Notes under the pieces: model-generated
Databases searched by the model: none
Told to the model about the DNA's origin: nothing
The model's input: only the letters and a program-made list of their open reading frames with translations
Made by a program: the position numbers and the translations under genes
NCBI GenBank assembly: GCA_035489435.1
Contig: DATHKG010000103.1
Reading direction: 5' to 3' (one strand)
Length of the DNA stretch: 64,000 nucleotides
Source: DATHKG01 sp035489435
Lineage (GTDB): Bacteria > Bacteroidota > Bacteroidia > Chitinophagales > Chitinophagaceae
Shown here: positions 26,293-35,192 of the stretch, piece after piece
Layout: each line of letters starts with the position of its first letter
How positions within the stretch are numbered: the stretch's first letter is position 1

Positions 26293-26985
26293 TTAATCCC
26301 GGCTGCGGCTTCCGCTCAGATAAATGAAAATATACTGAACCAGGGTTGCTACAGAGGCCAGCGCTGCTACCAGGTAGGTCATCGCTGCCCATTTAAGGGC
26401 GTCCTTGGCTTTAGGATATTCCTGGGCATTGGTGACCCTTGAACGATCAAGCCAGGCAAGGGCACGACGGCTGGCATCAAACTCTACCGGGAGGGTAATA
26501 ACCGAAAAAAGCGTGGTTAAGGCAAACAGGATGATACCTCCAAGCAGAAGCTGGGGAAAGCTGTTTACCATAATAATTCCGGCAAGCAACACCCACTGAA
26601 CGATTCCGGAGCTGAATGAAACTACCGGAACCAGCCTGGATCTCAACATAAGCCATTGATAAGCAGTGGCGTGTTGTACTGCATGACCACATTCATGAGC
26701 GGCTACTGCAGCGGCAGAAATCGACACTCCTTCATACACTTCCGGACTAAGGTTTACAGTTTTATTTGCAGGATTATAGTGGTCGCTGAGAAACCCCTGA
26801 GCTGATATCACTTTAACATCGTATATCCCGTTGTCTCTCAACATCTTCTCTGCGATTTCCTTTCCAGTTAAATTCGCGGAAAGGCGAATCCGGCCGTAAG
26901 TTTTGAACTTACCTTTTAACACTCCCGAAACCAGCATACTGATTCCTAGGAACAACAATGAGACTAATAATACTGAGGTTGACAT
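26293..26985 (-). CDS. Membrane zinc metallopeptidase of the YugP type
   Basis: The 230-residue protein has an N-terminal membrane helix, the zinc-binding motif AAHECGHAVQHA (about residues 95-106), two central hydrophobic segments (for example FSSGIVQWVLLAGIIMVNSF and LLGGIILFALTTLFSVITL), the conserved LPVEFDASRRALAWL and a C-terminal helix. This is the layout of the neutral zinc metallopeptidase family PF04298. The substrate is not known. It is a single gene facing the same way as SusC but with its own terminator. Confidence 0.9.
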   Translation of the reverse strand: MSTSVLLVSLLFLGISMLVSGVLKGKFKTYGRIRLSANLTGKEIAEKMLRDNGIYDVKVISAQGFLSDHYNPANKTVNLSPEVYEGVSISAAAVAAHECGHAVQHATAYQWLMLRSRLVPVVSFSSGIVQWVLLAGIIMVNSFPQLLLGGIILFALTTLFSVITLPVEFDASRRALAWLDRSRVTNAQEYPKAKDALKWAAMTYLVAALASVATLVQYIFIYLSGSRSRD

Positions 26986-27251
26986 ATCGTTTTTTTAAGA
27001 TTTCAGGATTAGTACATCAAACGAAAATCCAAATTTTTTTTCCTGCAGTTTTGTACTAAAAAGACATTTATTTTTACTGATTTTGGCACTCGATAAGTGA
27101 ATGAAAGCCAAGGGCTGACATTTTATCACAATAACTCATCTAAGTGGCAATTTTGAAGATAATTTGTTAATTGTCAATATTTTATACAAAATAAAAATGA
27201 AGTTTCCGAAATGCATTACCGGCGTTAAATTTTATTCACAACGCTAAAAAT

Positions 27252-27340
27252 TAATTTTGTTATGTGGCACTAATTTGTAATTTAGTGGCAGAATTTAATG
27301 GGTTAGTAAGTAAGGGGTCAACAGCAATGTTGGCCTTTTT
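27252..27340 (+). ncRNA. Candidate small RNA with promoter element and orphan terminator
   Basis: In the 547-base gap between the peptidase and radA, a TAATTTTG element (27252-27259) is followed by a hairpin (CACTAA 27268-27273 with TTAGTG 27282-27287) and then a terminator-type hairpin (GGTCAACA 27316-27323 with TGTTGGCC 27328-27335, GCAA loop) with TTTTT. No reading frame precedes the terminator on this strand. A transcript of about 75 bases, from about 27265 to 27340, is predicted. No -33 TTTG is present at the ideal spacing. The remaining parts of the gap show nothing I can name. Confidence 0.4.
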
Positions 27341-27532
27341 ACTTTGTAGGAAGTCCTGAAACTTCATCTTGCCCCGATCAATTATCCAAAGGTTTTTCCC
27401 TTATAATTATCGCCATTAAACTACTTTTCGTTTTAAATTCTATCAGAACTTTATAAATCCCATCAAATCATCGATCATAGATTTTCGTTGGGCATTAATG
27501 TCTGAAAAGTCTGTAATTACATTTAAATATTA

Positions 27533-28924
27533 ATGAGTAAAGTAAAGACTGCATTTTTTTGTTCGGCTTGTGGATATGAAAGTGCAAAATGGGCTGGCAA
27601 ATGTCCTTCATGTAATAGTTGGAACACATTTATCCAGGAAGTGATTCAAAAAGATCCAGGGAAATCAGAAAACTGGAAAGATTATCGTGAAGACAACAAA
27701 CCAAATAAAATTATTGCCTTAAATGAGATCACGGGCATAGCTGAAGAAAGGATAATAACCCCTGACCCTGAACTTAACCGTGTACTTGGTGGTGGGATTG
27801 TACGCGGAAGTATTGTATTGGTAGCCGGTGAACCGGGGATTGGTAAATCAACATTGTTTCTCCAAAATGGTCTTTTGCTAAAAGATCACTCTATATTATA
27901 CATAAGTGGTGAAGAAAGTGTACAGCAAATAAAAATGCGCGCGGACCGGCTCGGGATTCAAAACGATTCTTTTTATCTGCTAACTGAAACTTCTACCCAG
28001 GTAATTTTCCAGGAGATTAAAAAACTAAAGCCGGATATCATCATTGTTGACTCAATTCAAACAATTCATTCCGCCAATATTGATTCATCACCCGGTAGTA
28101 TATCCCAGATCCGGGAATCGGCTTCCGAGTTTCAGCGCTTCGCAAAAGAAACAAATACACCTGTATTCCTGATCGGTCATATTACCAAGGAAGGCAGCAT
28201 AGCCGGACCAAAGATTCTTGAACATATGGTTGATACCGTTCTCCAGTTTGAAGGTGACCGGCATTATGCTTATAGAATTTTGAGAACGCTTAAGAACCGC
28301 TTTGGCAGTACATCTGAGCTTGGCATCTATGAGATGTCTGGATCCGGTATGCGGGGTGTGAACAACCCAAGTGAGATACTTATCACCCAAAAAGAAGATA
28401 ACCTCAGTGGTATATCCATAGCTGCAAGTATTGAAGGCATCAGGCCTTTGCTTATAGAAGTGCAGGCACTGGTGACCCAGTCTGTTTATGGAACACCTCA
28501 ACGTACTGTTTCAGGTTTTGATCTTCGGCGCCTGCAATTACTACTTGCAGTACTTGAAAAACGGGGAGGCTTTCATTTTGGTGTAAAAGATGTCTTTCTT
28601 AATATAGCCGGAGGACTGAAGGTTGAAGATCCATCGATTGATTTGTCTGTTCTCTGTGCTTTGCTAAGTTCTTATGAAGATGTTCCTATACCTCAGCATG
28701 TTTGTTTCGCAGGTGAAGTCGGTTTAAGCGGTGAGATAAGGGCAGTTAACAGGATCGAACAAAGGATAGCAGAAGCAGAGAAACTTGGATTTGAAAAGAT
28801 CATTGTTTCAAAATATAATATTTCATCAGGAAGAAAATCCGGGAAAGAGATCAATAAGCAAAACTTCAATATTGAAGTAGTGACCATGGGCCGCGTAGAA
28901 GAATTGTATCAATACTTTTTCTGA
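27533..28924 (+). CDS. radA: DNA repair protein RadA (Sms)
   Basis: The 463-residue protein has a C4 zinc finger (CSACGYESAKWAGKCPSC, residues 10-27), a RecA-like ATPase with Walker A GEPGIGKS near residue 100, the RadA-specific KNRFGST motif near 252, and a C-terminal Lon-protease-like domain (with KDVFLNIAGGLKVEDPSIDL). RadA is a DnaB-like helicase that drives branch migration in recombination. comF follows after 60 bases, so the two may share a transcript. Confidence 0.97.
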   Translation: MSKVKTAFFCSACGYESAKWAGKCPSCNSWNTFIQEVIQKDPGKSENWKDYREDNKPNKIIALNEITGIAEERIITPDPELNRVLGGGIVRGSIVLVAGEPGIGKSTLFLQNGLLLKDHSILYISGEESVQQIKMRADRLGIQNDSFYLLTETSTQVIFQEIKKLKPDIIIVDSIQTIHSANIDSSPGSISQIRESASEFQRFAKETNTPVFLIGHITKEGSIAGPKILEHMVDTVLQFEGDRHYAYRILRTLKNRFGSTSELGIYEMSGSGMRGVNNPSEILITQKEDNLSGISIAASIEGIRPLLIEVQALVTQSVYGTPQRTVSGFDLRRLQLLLAVLEKRGGFHFGVKDVFLNIAGGLKVEDPSIDLSVLCALLSSYEDVPIPQHVCFAGEVGLSGEIRAVNRIEQRIAEAEKLGFEKIIVSKYNISSGRKSGKEINKQNFNIEVVTMGRVEELYQYFF

Positions 28925-28984
28925 TTGTGTTTTACTCATTACCCGTTCACCAGCATGTACTAGATTGTAAGATATCTGCCAGCT

Positions 28985-29683
28985 ATGCTGATAAAGACGG
29001 CCATTGACTCATTAACACATCTTTTCTTCCCTCATATATGCGCCGGATGTGGAAGTGATGTTATCAATAAAAATCAACTGCTATGTCTTGCCTGTACAGA
29101 CAGACTACCGCTTACAAACTATTACGCACATGCGGATAACCCGGTAGAAAAAACTTTTTGGGGACGTATCCCACTTAACCACGCAACCAGTTATTTATAT
29201 TTCAACAAGGATTCAATAGTACAGCAATTAATGCATCAGTTTAAATATAAAGGGAACCAGGAAATAGGGCTTTATTTCGGCAAGAAAATGGGGTCGGCGA
29301 TTTCCTCTGCGCCTAGGTTTCAAACCCCGGATTTCCTGGTACCCCTGCCGCTGCACCCCCAAAGACAGAAAAAAAGGGGTTATAACCAGGCAGAAGTGCT
29401 TTGTCGCGGTATGGCTGAGTCAATGGGGATACCCGTACTGGAACAGGCGGTAAGCAGAACTATGCAAACCGAAACCCAGACGCACAAGAACCGGGAGTCG
29501 AGGTGGCAGAATATGGAAGGAAAATTCGTCCTGAAACACCCTTCATTAATTGAAAACAAACATGTGATCCTTGTTGACGATGTAATTACAACCGGCGCCA
29601 CTCTCGAAGCCTGCGGGCTTGAATTACTTAAGGCCAGGGGATTGCTGCTAAGCATTGCCACCCTGGCTTATACCTCTGTCTGA
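28985..29683 (+). CDS. comF: ComF family phosphoribosyltransferase-like protein
   Basis: The 232-residue protein has an N-terminal zinc-finger-like region (CAGCGSDVINKNQLLCLAC), the RGYNQAEVLCRGMAE motif and the PRPP-binding motif VILVDDVITTGAT near residues 195-207. ComF proteins are needed for natural DNA uptake in some bacteria. Being next to radA is consistent with a role in DNA handling, but competence is not shown here. The 114-base gap to the next gene holds a promoter element. Confidence 0.9.
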   Translation: MLIKTAIDSLTHLFFPHICAGCGSDVINKNQLLCLACTDRLPLTNYYAHADNPVEKTFWGRIPLNHATSYLYFNKDSIVQQLMHQFKYKGNQEIGLYFGKKMGSAISSAPRFQTPDFLVPLPLHPQRQKKRGYNQAEVLCRGMAESMGIPVLEQAVSRTMQTETQTHKNRESRWQNMEGKFVLKHPSLIENKHVILVDDVITTGATLEACGLELLKARGLLLSIATLAYTSV

Positions 29684-29782
29684 ACAGTATATTTTATCCC
29701 CTTACCCTTTCTACCCGACAATTAACCAGGCTGGTAAACGTTTATTCAGTGGTTCAAAAAAACTTAATAAAATTTATATCAA

Positions 29783-29790
29783 TACTTTTG
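29783..29790 (+). promoter_or_regulatory. Bacteroidota -7 promoter element (TACTTTTG), near-leaderless
   Basis: TACTTTTG matches TAnnTTTG and ends 7 bases before the ATG at 29798, so the mRNA would have almost no leader. No clear TTTG -33 box is present. Confidence 0.45.
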
Positions 29791-29797
29791 AAGCGTA

Positions 29798-31189
29798 ATG
29801 AAGCCATTAACCGGATTTGTTTTTTTTATTGTACTCTTTGTTTGCAGTTGTAAAAAAGATGTTTTTATAACCAGTCCGGATGCAGAGATCAGATTCTCCG
29901 CTGATACCTTGCATTATGATACCGTTTTCACAAGTGTTGGTTCGATTACAAAGTTTGTACGCATTTTTAACAATAATGACCAAAAGCTGCGCTTAACTTC
30001 TGTGCAACTAAGTGGAGGATCGAACTCACCATTCAGAATAAATGTAGATGGCACTCCCGGAAATGCTTCTGATATTGAGATCCTGCCCAATGACAGTTTA
30101 TATGTGTTTGTCTCGGTACAGGTTAACCCGGATGCACAAAACCTTCCTTTCATATTGCGGGACAGTTTGCGTGTCAGCTACAACGGAAATGAAAAATTTA
30201 TCCAGTTAGAGGCATGGGGACAAAATGCTGTTTTTTTGAGAAATCATATTGTTACCGGTCATGAAATCTGGACCAATACAAAGCCATATGTTATTCTTGA
30301 TCGCCTGTTGATTGAAAAAAACGCAAAGCTTACCATTGGAAAAGGTTCAAGGCTTTATTTCCATGCAGATGCTCCCTTATTGGTAGATGGCACACTGGAA
30401 GTAAAGGGAGAAAAAGCTGATAGTTTGAGGGTGAGCTTCCAGGGCGACAGGCTTGATGATCCGTATCACAACTATCCCGGAGCATGGCCGGGAATTTATT
30501 TCCAGGCCTCAAGCCAGGACAATATCATAGAGTATGCAAATATCTATAATGCTTTCCAGGGCCTGGTGGTTGACCAGCCGGCGACAAATGGATTACCAAA
30601 ACTGATCCTGAATGAATCCGTAATTCAAAATTGTTTTGATGCGGGGCTCATAGCGTTCCGCAGTGAGATTCGTTCACGAAATACTTTGATTGCCAACTGC
30701 GGCAAAAACATGATCCTTGCATTTGGCGGAAAATATGAGTTTACTCATCTGACTAATACTGCTTATTCAAACCGATATATAGCTCATAAGGATGCCATTT
30801 TATCAATCACAAATGTTTTTGAAGATGCGGGGGCAGTCTTTACTGCTGATCTTAACGCTTCTTTTGTAAACTGTATATTTTGGGGAGATGATGGACTTGT
30901 TAAAAACGAGGTGACAATCAGAAAAGAAGGTAGCTCTGTATTTGCAGTTAGTTTTACCAACTCACTTTGGAAAATGTCCGACGTCCCGGGTTCCATTACC
31001 ACTTCAGCAATGATTAATAACCAGGATCCGCTTTTTAACCTGGTTGATAATGATAAAATACAATACGACTTTCGTCTGAAAGAAAACTCTCCGGCGATCG
31101 GCAAGGGTAAGCCGGCCGGGGTTACCTTCGACCTGGATGGCAAAATCCGTAAGGTTGTTCCTGATATCGGGGCTTATGAGCTACAATAA
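29798..31189 (+). CDS. Right-handed beta-helix lipoprotein of choice-of-anchor type
   Basis: The 463-residue protein has a lipoprotein signal (VLFVCSC; Cys at 17 or 19) and an N-terminal Ig-like domain (DTVFTSVGSITKFVRIFN, about residues 35-150). It continues with beta-helix repeats from about 170 to 400 (LLVDGTLEVKG, NIIEYANIYNAFQGL) and a terminal segment DFRLKENSPAIGKG...DIGAYELQ typical of choice-of-anchor Q proteins. Such surface lipoproteins are common in Bacteroidota, with unknown or glycan-related roles. The stop codon lies in the first of two 21-bp repeats. Confidence 0.8.
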   Translation: MKPLTGFVFFIVLFVCSCKKDVFITSPDAEIRFSADTLHYDTVFTSVGSITKFVRIFNNNDQKLRLTSVQLSGGSNSPFRINVDGTPGNASDIEILPNDSLYVFVSVQVNPDAQNLPFILRDSLRVSYNGNEKFIQLEAWGQNAVFLRNHIVTGHEIWTNTKPYVILDRLLIEKNAKLTIGKGSRLYFHADAPLLVDGTLEVKGEKADSLRVSFQGDRLDDPYHNYPGAWPGIYFQASSQDNIIEYANIYNAFQGLVVDQPATNGLPKLILNESVIQNCFDAGLIAFRSEIRSRNTLIANCGKNMILAFGGKYEFTHLTNTAYSNRYIAHKDAILSITNVFEDAGAVFTADLNASFVNCIFWGDDGLVKNEVTIRKEGSSVFAVSFTNSLWKMSDVPGSITTSAMINNQDPLFNLVDNDKIQYDFRLKENSPAIGKGKPAGVTFDLDGKIRKVVPDIGAYELQ

Positions 31190-31228
31190 TTGAGAAGAAG
31201 GCAGCAGTAATTGAGAAGAAAGCATCAG
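31187..31228. repeat. Two-copy 21 bp repeat starting at a stop codon
   Basis: TAATTGAGAAGAAGGCAGCAG (first base 31187, which is the stop TAA of the beta-helix gene) is repeated from 31208 with two changes. Confidence 0.85.
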
Positions 31229-31312
31229 TGTTTTTGATAAATACAACAATTGGTGCTTTACCCTTGTTTAACTAATTTACACGGTATATTTATTCAATTA
31301 AAAACACATTTT

Positions 31313-31822
31313 ATGCTCCGGCTTGCAATTTTATCGATATTGTTTTCAGTGACAGCGTCTATCTATGACTTTAAAGTTCCTGCACTTGAAGGTGGTACAA
31401 TTGATTTCTCGAAATACAAAGGCAAGAAAGTCCTTATTGTTAACACAGCTTCAAAATGCGGATTGACCCCTCAGTATACCGAGCTCCAGGCACTTCACGA
31501 AAAGTATAAAGACAAACTTGTTGTGATAGGCTTTCCGGCAAATAACTTCAAACAAGAAAATGGCACGAATTCCGAGATCAATGAATTCTGTAAAAAGAAC
31601 TATGGTGTTACTTTCACCATGGCTGAAAAAGTTTCTGTGAAAGGTGATGATATACATCCTTTGTTCAAATATCTCACCGAGGAATCAGCGAAACTGGGAA
31701 TTGAAGATCCTATCAAATGGAACTTTACAAAGTTCCTGCTGGATGAGCAGGGTAAACTCATTGCGGTTATTCCGAGCAAGGTGCCACCTTCCGATGAATC
31801 ATTAACTAAATGGCTTAAATAG
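31313..31822 (+). CDS. Glutathione peroxidase family protein (Cys type)
   Basis: A protein of 169 residues with the thioredoxin-like peroxidase fold: VLIVNTASKCGLTPQYTEL holds the peroxidatic Cys in place of selenocysteine, followed by VVIGFPANNFKQENGTNSEI and KWNFTKFLLDEQG with the catalytic Trp-Asn pair. It reduces peroxides, probably with thioredoxin as electron donor. I start at ATG 31313 (MLRLAILSILFSV), a short hydrophobic leader that suggests export. A frame open from 31250 is longer but unsupported. It is followed by a strong terminator. Confidence 0.92.
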   Translation: MLRLAILSILFSVTASIYDFKVPALEGGTIDFSKYKGKKVLIVNTASKCGLTPQYTELQALHEKYKDKLVVIGFPANNFKQENGTNSEINEFCKKNYGVTFTMAEKVSVKGDDIHPLFKYLTEESAKLGIEDPIKWNFTKFLLDEQGKLIAVIPSKVPPSDESLTKWLK

Positions 31823-31862
31823 AATTCTCCGGTTTTTATTTAATTATACCAGGTATATCATT

Positions 31863-31905
31863 ACTCCATTGAAAGACGGCTTCGTTTTTCAATGGAGTTT
31901 TTTTT
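31863..31905 (+). terminator. Intrinsic terminator of the glutathione peroxidase gene
   Basis: Perfect 12-bp stem ACTCCATTGAAA (31863-31874) with TTTCAATGGAGT (31887-31898), then a run of T. Confidence 0.9.
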
Positions 31906-32147
31906 TGCATTTTTCCAAAAAACCTCTAAAATGATCCATTCGTCGAAACCGGGAATCCAACAGTCGAATAAATTATATCGACCGTAATTGTTTTTACATC
32001 TTTGTGTCATCATCCGATACCGATTAAAAACCAACCACATCCAAACCGTGAAATCCCGATTAACCAACCTTAAACCATTTAAAAGTCCAAGGAACATCCA
32101 ATCCATTTAAAACCGTCCGTTGTACGTTACTTAGTCAAAATCTCTGA

Positions 32148-32173
32148 ACCGCCCCCTGACAGGGGCGGTTTTG
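32148..32173 (+). terminator. Orphan intrinsic terminator upstream of holB
   Basis: Stem ACCGCCCC (32148-32155) with GGGGCGGT (32162-32169), followed by TTTT. No gene lies between the previous terminator (31863-31905) and this one, so it either terminates an unseen transcript starting after 31905 or acts as an attenuator. The 240 bases between hold diverged repeats of the type AAACC/CCGATTAAAAACCAACC and no gene I can support. Confidence 0.7.
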
Positions 32174-32196
32174 CTTTACAGCCTGCTCACAATCCT

Positions 32197-32204
32197 TATC
32201 TTTG
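32197..32204 (+). promoter_or_regulatory. Bacteroidota -7 promoter element (TATCTTTG) for holB
   Basis: TATCTTTG matches TAnnTTTG and lies 24 bases before the holB ATG; a TTTTG at 32169-32173 is 23 bases upstream. Confidence 0.5.
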
Positions 32205-32227
32205 CAGCCGATTTTATCGGGTAGCCA

Positions 32228-33427
32228 ATGTTATTTAAAGATATAATAGGTCAATCAGAAGTAAAGAGCCACCTGAAAGAGATGGTTCACCATAACCGCC
32301 TTAGCCATGCGCTGCTTTTCCTGGGCAAGGAGGGTTCAGGTGCATTACCGCTGGCAATCGCATTCGCGAATTATATATGTCTTTCTTCAGGCCGCAATGG
32401 TTATCCTGAGCTTACAGGAATGCAGGCCGAAGATACTGATCCCGACACACTGATCGAATCTCATCCATCCTATTCTAAAGTAAAGGCGATGGTTCATCCG
32501 GATATCCATTTTTCTTACCCGGTAATCACCAAAAAGCCCGGTCAGAGCCCCATCAGTACGGACTACATACAGGAATGGCGGGAATTCATAACGAAATATC
32601 CATATGGCAATGCATTCGACTGGCTACAGTTTATTGGTGCCGAAAACAAACAAGGCAATATTACTGCCCAGGAATGTAACGATATCATCCGGAAGCTGAA
32701 TCTTAAAAGCTTTGAAAGCGAATACAAGATTCTGCTGTTATGGATGCCTGAGTACCTCGGTAATGAAGGAAACAAATTATTGAAACTGATAGAAGAGCCA
32801 CCGGCTAATACCCTTTTCATCCTTGTTTCTGAAAATGAATCACTGGTCCTTCAGACTATCCTTTCCCGTACCCAGTTAATAAAAATTCCGGCACTTGAGA
32901 ATCATGAAATCACACAGTCGCTGGTATCCCGGGCGAAAATTGCTCCTGAACAGGCAGCCCGTATCAGCGCCGTTTCAGAAGGCAGTTACCGCGAAGCGCT
33001 GCAGATGATCCATCATGCCGACGAAGATTGGATCTCCCTGGTTCGGGAATGGTTGAACGCAATTATGAAAAATGGTCCTATCGCCCAGGTAAAATGGGTA
33101 GATGAGATTTCTAAACTTGGCAGGGAACGTCAAAAACAGTTTCTCCGGTATTTTAATCATCTCCTTGAACAATCTATCCGTCTCAGAACAATGAGCGCTT
33201 ATTATGATGAACCCGGCAATGAGCACCTGATGCCGGCCAATGAAAAAGAATTTGCAGCCAGGCTAAACAACCGGGCGGGCATAGCCGAACAGAAAGCAAT
33301 TATAGAAGAATTGGACAGGGCAAGCTACTATATAGAAAGAAATGCTAATGCGAAAATGCTCTTCCTCGCGCTCACCATTAAACTGTACCATATCATTGCG
33401 GATAAATCCGTAATTTTGGTAGCCTGA
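32228..33427 (+). CDS. holB: DNA polymerase III subunit delta prime
   Basis: The 399-residue protein is the delta' clamp-loader subunit. It starts MLFKDIIGQSEVKSHLKEMV, followed by RLSHALLFLGKEGSG, where the Walker A Lys-Thr is lost as is usual for delta'. The sensor-like region has KLLKLIEEPPANTLFILVSEN, followed by QTILSRTQLIKIP. It loads the sliding clamp with tau/gamma and delta. ricT follows, an order that is frequent in Bacteroidota. The last 100 residues, with a C-terminal helical domain, are typical in length. Confidence 0.93.
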   Translation: MLFKDIIGQSEVKSHLKEMVHHNRLSHALLFLGKEGSGALPLAIAFANYICLSSGRNGYPELTGMQAEDTDPDTLIESHPSYSKVKAMVHPDIHFSYPVITKKPGQSPISTDYIQEWREFITKYPYGNAFDWLQFIGAENKQGNITAQECNDIIRKLNLKSFESEYKILLLWMPEYLGNEGNKLLKLIEEPPANTLFILVSENESLVLQTILSRTQLIKIPALENHEITQSLVSRAKIAPEQAARISAVSEGSYREALQMIHHADEDWISLVREWLNAIMKNGPIAQVKWVDEISKLGRERQKQFLRYFNHLLEQSIRLRTMSAYYDEPGNEHLMPANEKEFAARLNNRAGIAEQKAIIEELDRASYYIERNANAKMLFLALTIKLYHIIADKSVILVA

Positions 33428-33606
33428 GATAAGAGTATGAGTGAATTGTGAAGTTGAAGTATGAGTTTCGAAGCATTTTGATTTAAGTATATTATATATA
33501 TTTTGTGTTGTTTGCCTGGGTATTTCCGGTCTGGAACCCATACTTCCTGCTTGTTCCCTTCTTTTGTCTCCGTAGTAACTATTTTATTCATTTAACCTAA
33601 AATACG

Positions 33607-35118
33607 ATGGGATGTAGTTCATGTGGAACAGGAGCAGCCGGAGGCAAAGTGTCGGGGTGCCAAAGTAATGGTGGTTGTAGTACGGGCGGTTGCAACCGGA
33701 TGAATACTTACGACTGGCTGGCCAATCTTCCTTTAAGTTCTGCTGAAAGTTCCTGCAGGGTTGTGGAGATCAGCTTTAACAACGGAAGCAGAAAAGATTA
33801 TTTCAGAAATAGCACAGTGCAGATATTTGACAAAGGTGACATGGTAACCGTTGAAGGTATTAGTGGCTTTGACGTTGGTGAAATTTCTTTGACAGGCGAA
33901 GTGGTAAGAATTCAGTTAAAGAAAAAGGGATTACAGGAACAGGATGCAGAAATGAAGAAACTGCTTCGTCGTTCAACCGATAAAGACCTGGAACTCTTAC
34001 AACAAAATAAAGCACGTGAAAAAGAAGCATTAATACGGGCAAGAGCTATTTCAAAACAGCTGAACCTGAACATGAAGGTCAGTGAAGTTGAATTCCAGGC
34101 AGATGGTCGTAAAGCTACTTTTTTTTATATAGCTGATGACCGGGTTGATTTTCGTGAATTGATTAAGATTTACGCAAAAGAATTTAAGGTTAAGGTTGAA
34201 ATGCGCCAGATCGGGGCGAGACAGGAAGCAGCGAAAGTTGGTGGCATTGGCAGTTGTGGTCGCGAATTGTGCTGTAGTACCTGGCTTACCGATTTTAAAT
34301 CCGTTAATACCACTGCGGCGCGTTATCAGAATCTATCCATAAATCAAAGTAAACTCAGTGGCCAGTGCGGCAGGCTTAAATGCTGTCTAAACTATGAACT
34401 GGACACTTACCTGGACGCCTTACAGGGATTTCCTGATAATGCCGACACAATCCAGGTGGCAAAAGGCACAGCAATTCTTATTAAAAAAGATATTTTCAAG
34501 AACCTGATGTGGTACATCCTGCCAGACAGCAGCAAACAGTATCCCCTCGCAATTGAAAGAGTAAAAAAAATAAAACAGCTTAATCAGAAAGGTGAAATTC
34601 CCCAGGAACTTGAGCCGGCAGACCTTACGCCTAAAGCCAGGGAAATAGAACCTGAATATGCCGATCTTGTCGGCCAGATCAGTTTGAAAACACTTGAAAA
34701 AGCTGAGAAAAAGAAAAAGTTCACTGGTCCTGGTTCCGGTCAGCAAGGTCATGGTCCTCAACAATCACAACAACCGCGTCCTAACCAGCAACAGCCCGCT
34801 AAGCCACAACAACCCCGTGGAAATGCCCAGGGTCCCAAACAGCCGAACCAAAAAAACGGCCCGCAGAAAGGACAACAACCAAAGCGACCACCACAGCAGG
34901 GCAGAGCGCAGCAAGGCCCTCAGCAGCCTCAAGCAAGACCGCAGCAACAGTCTCAACCCCGGCAACCTCAACAGAGACTCCCATTGCAAAAGTCACAACA
35001 ACCAAATGAATCGCAGTCTTCACAACAAAAACCAGGAGAAACCCCCGGTCCGCAACAGAACCCTGGTCCCCGGCAAAGTCCGCCACAATCAGGAAACGAT
35101 GTTCAACCGGGGCAATAA
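33607..35118 (+). CDS. ricT: PSP1/RicT family protein with long Gln/Pro-rich C-terminal tail
   Basis: The 503-residue protein starts with a Cys/Gly-rich stretch (MGCSSCGTGAAGG, six Cys in about 30 residues). It carries the PSP1 domain (about 60-280) with KREE-like helices, and the Cys motifs GSCGRELCCSTWL and GQCGRLKCCLNYE. In Bacillus, RicT with RicA and RicF forms an iron-sulfur complex acting with RNase Y. From about residue 365 the tail is disordered and made of Gln, Pro, Arg and Asn with QQP/PQQ repeats. It may bind RNA, but that is inference. It follows holB after 179 bases, a gap that holds no clear promoter or RNA gene. Confidence 0.88.
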   Translation: MGCSSCGTGAAGGKVSGCQSNGGCSTGGCNRMNTYDWLANLPLSSAESSCRVVEISFNNGSRKDYFRNSTVQIFDKGDMVTVEGISGFDVGEISLTGEVVRIQLKKKGLQEQDAEMKKLLRRSTDKDLELLQQNKAREKEALIRARAISKQLNLNMKVSEVEFQADGRKATFFYIADDRVDFRELIKIYAKEFKVKVEMRQIGARQEAAKVGGIGSCGRELCCSTWLTDFKSVNTTAARYQNLSINQSKLSGQCGRLKCCLNYELDTYLDALQGFPDNADTIQVAKGTAILIKKDIFKNLMWYILPDSSKQYPLAIERVKKIKQLNQKGEIPQELEPADLTPKAREIEPEYADLVGQISLKTLEKAEKKKKFTGPGSGQQGHGPQQSQQPRPNQQQPAKPQQPRGNAQGPKQPNQKNGPQKGQQPKRPPQQGRAQQGPQQPQARPQQQSQPRQPQQRLPLQKSQQPNESQSSQQKPGETPGPQQNPGPRQSPPQSGNDVQPGQ

Positions 35119-35151
35119 AGAATTATAAAAAATAATACATACATATCAGAG

Positions 35152-35180
35152 ACCGTTCCTTTTATTTGGAACGGTTTCTT
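35152..35180 (+). terminator. Intrinsic terminator of ricT
   Basis: Stem ACCGTTCC (35152-35159) with GGAACGGT (35168-35175), followed by TTCTTATTTTT. Confidence 0.85.
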
Positions 35181-35192
35181 ATTTTTATATAG

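Noticed and set aside
31861..32106. Minus-strand 81-residue open frame rich in Trp
   Set aside because: It crosses the glutathione peroxidase terminator and diverged repeats, with no known motif.
34694..35128. Open frames on both strands inside the ricT tail
   Set aside because: They are by-products of the low-complexity CAA/CAG/CCN-rich tail; the PSP1 frame is clearly the coding one.
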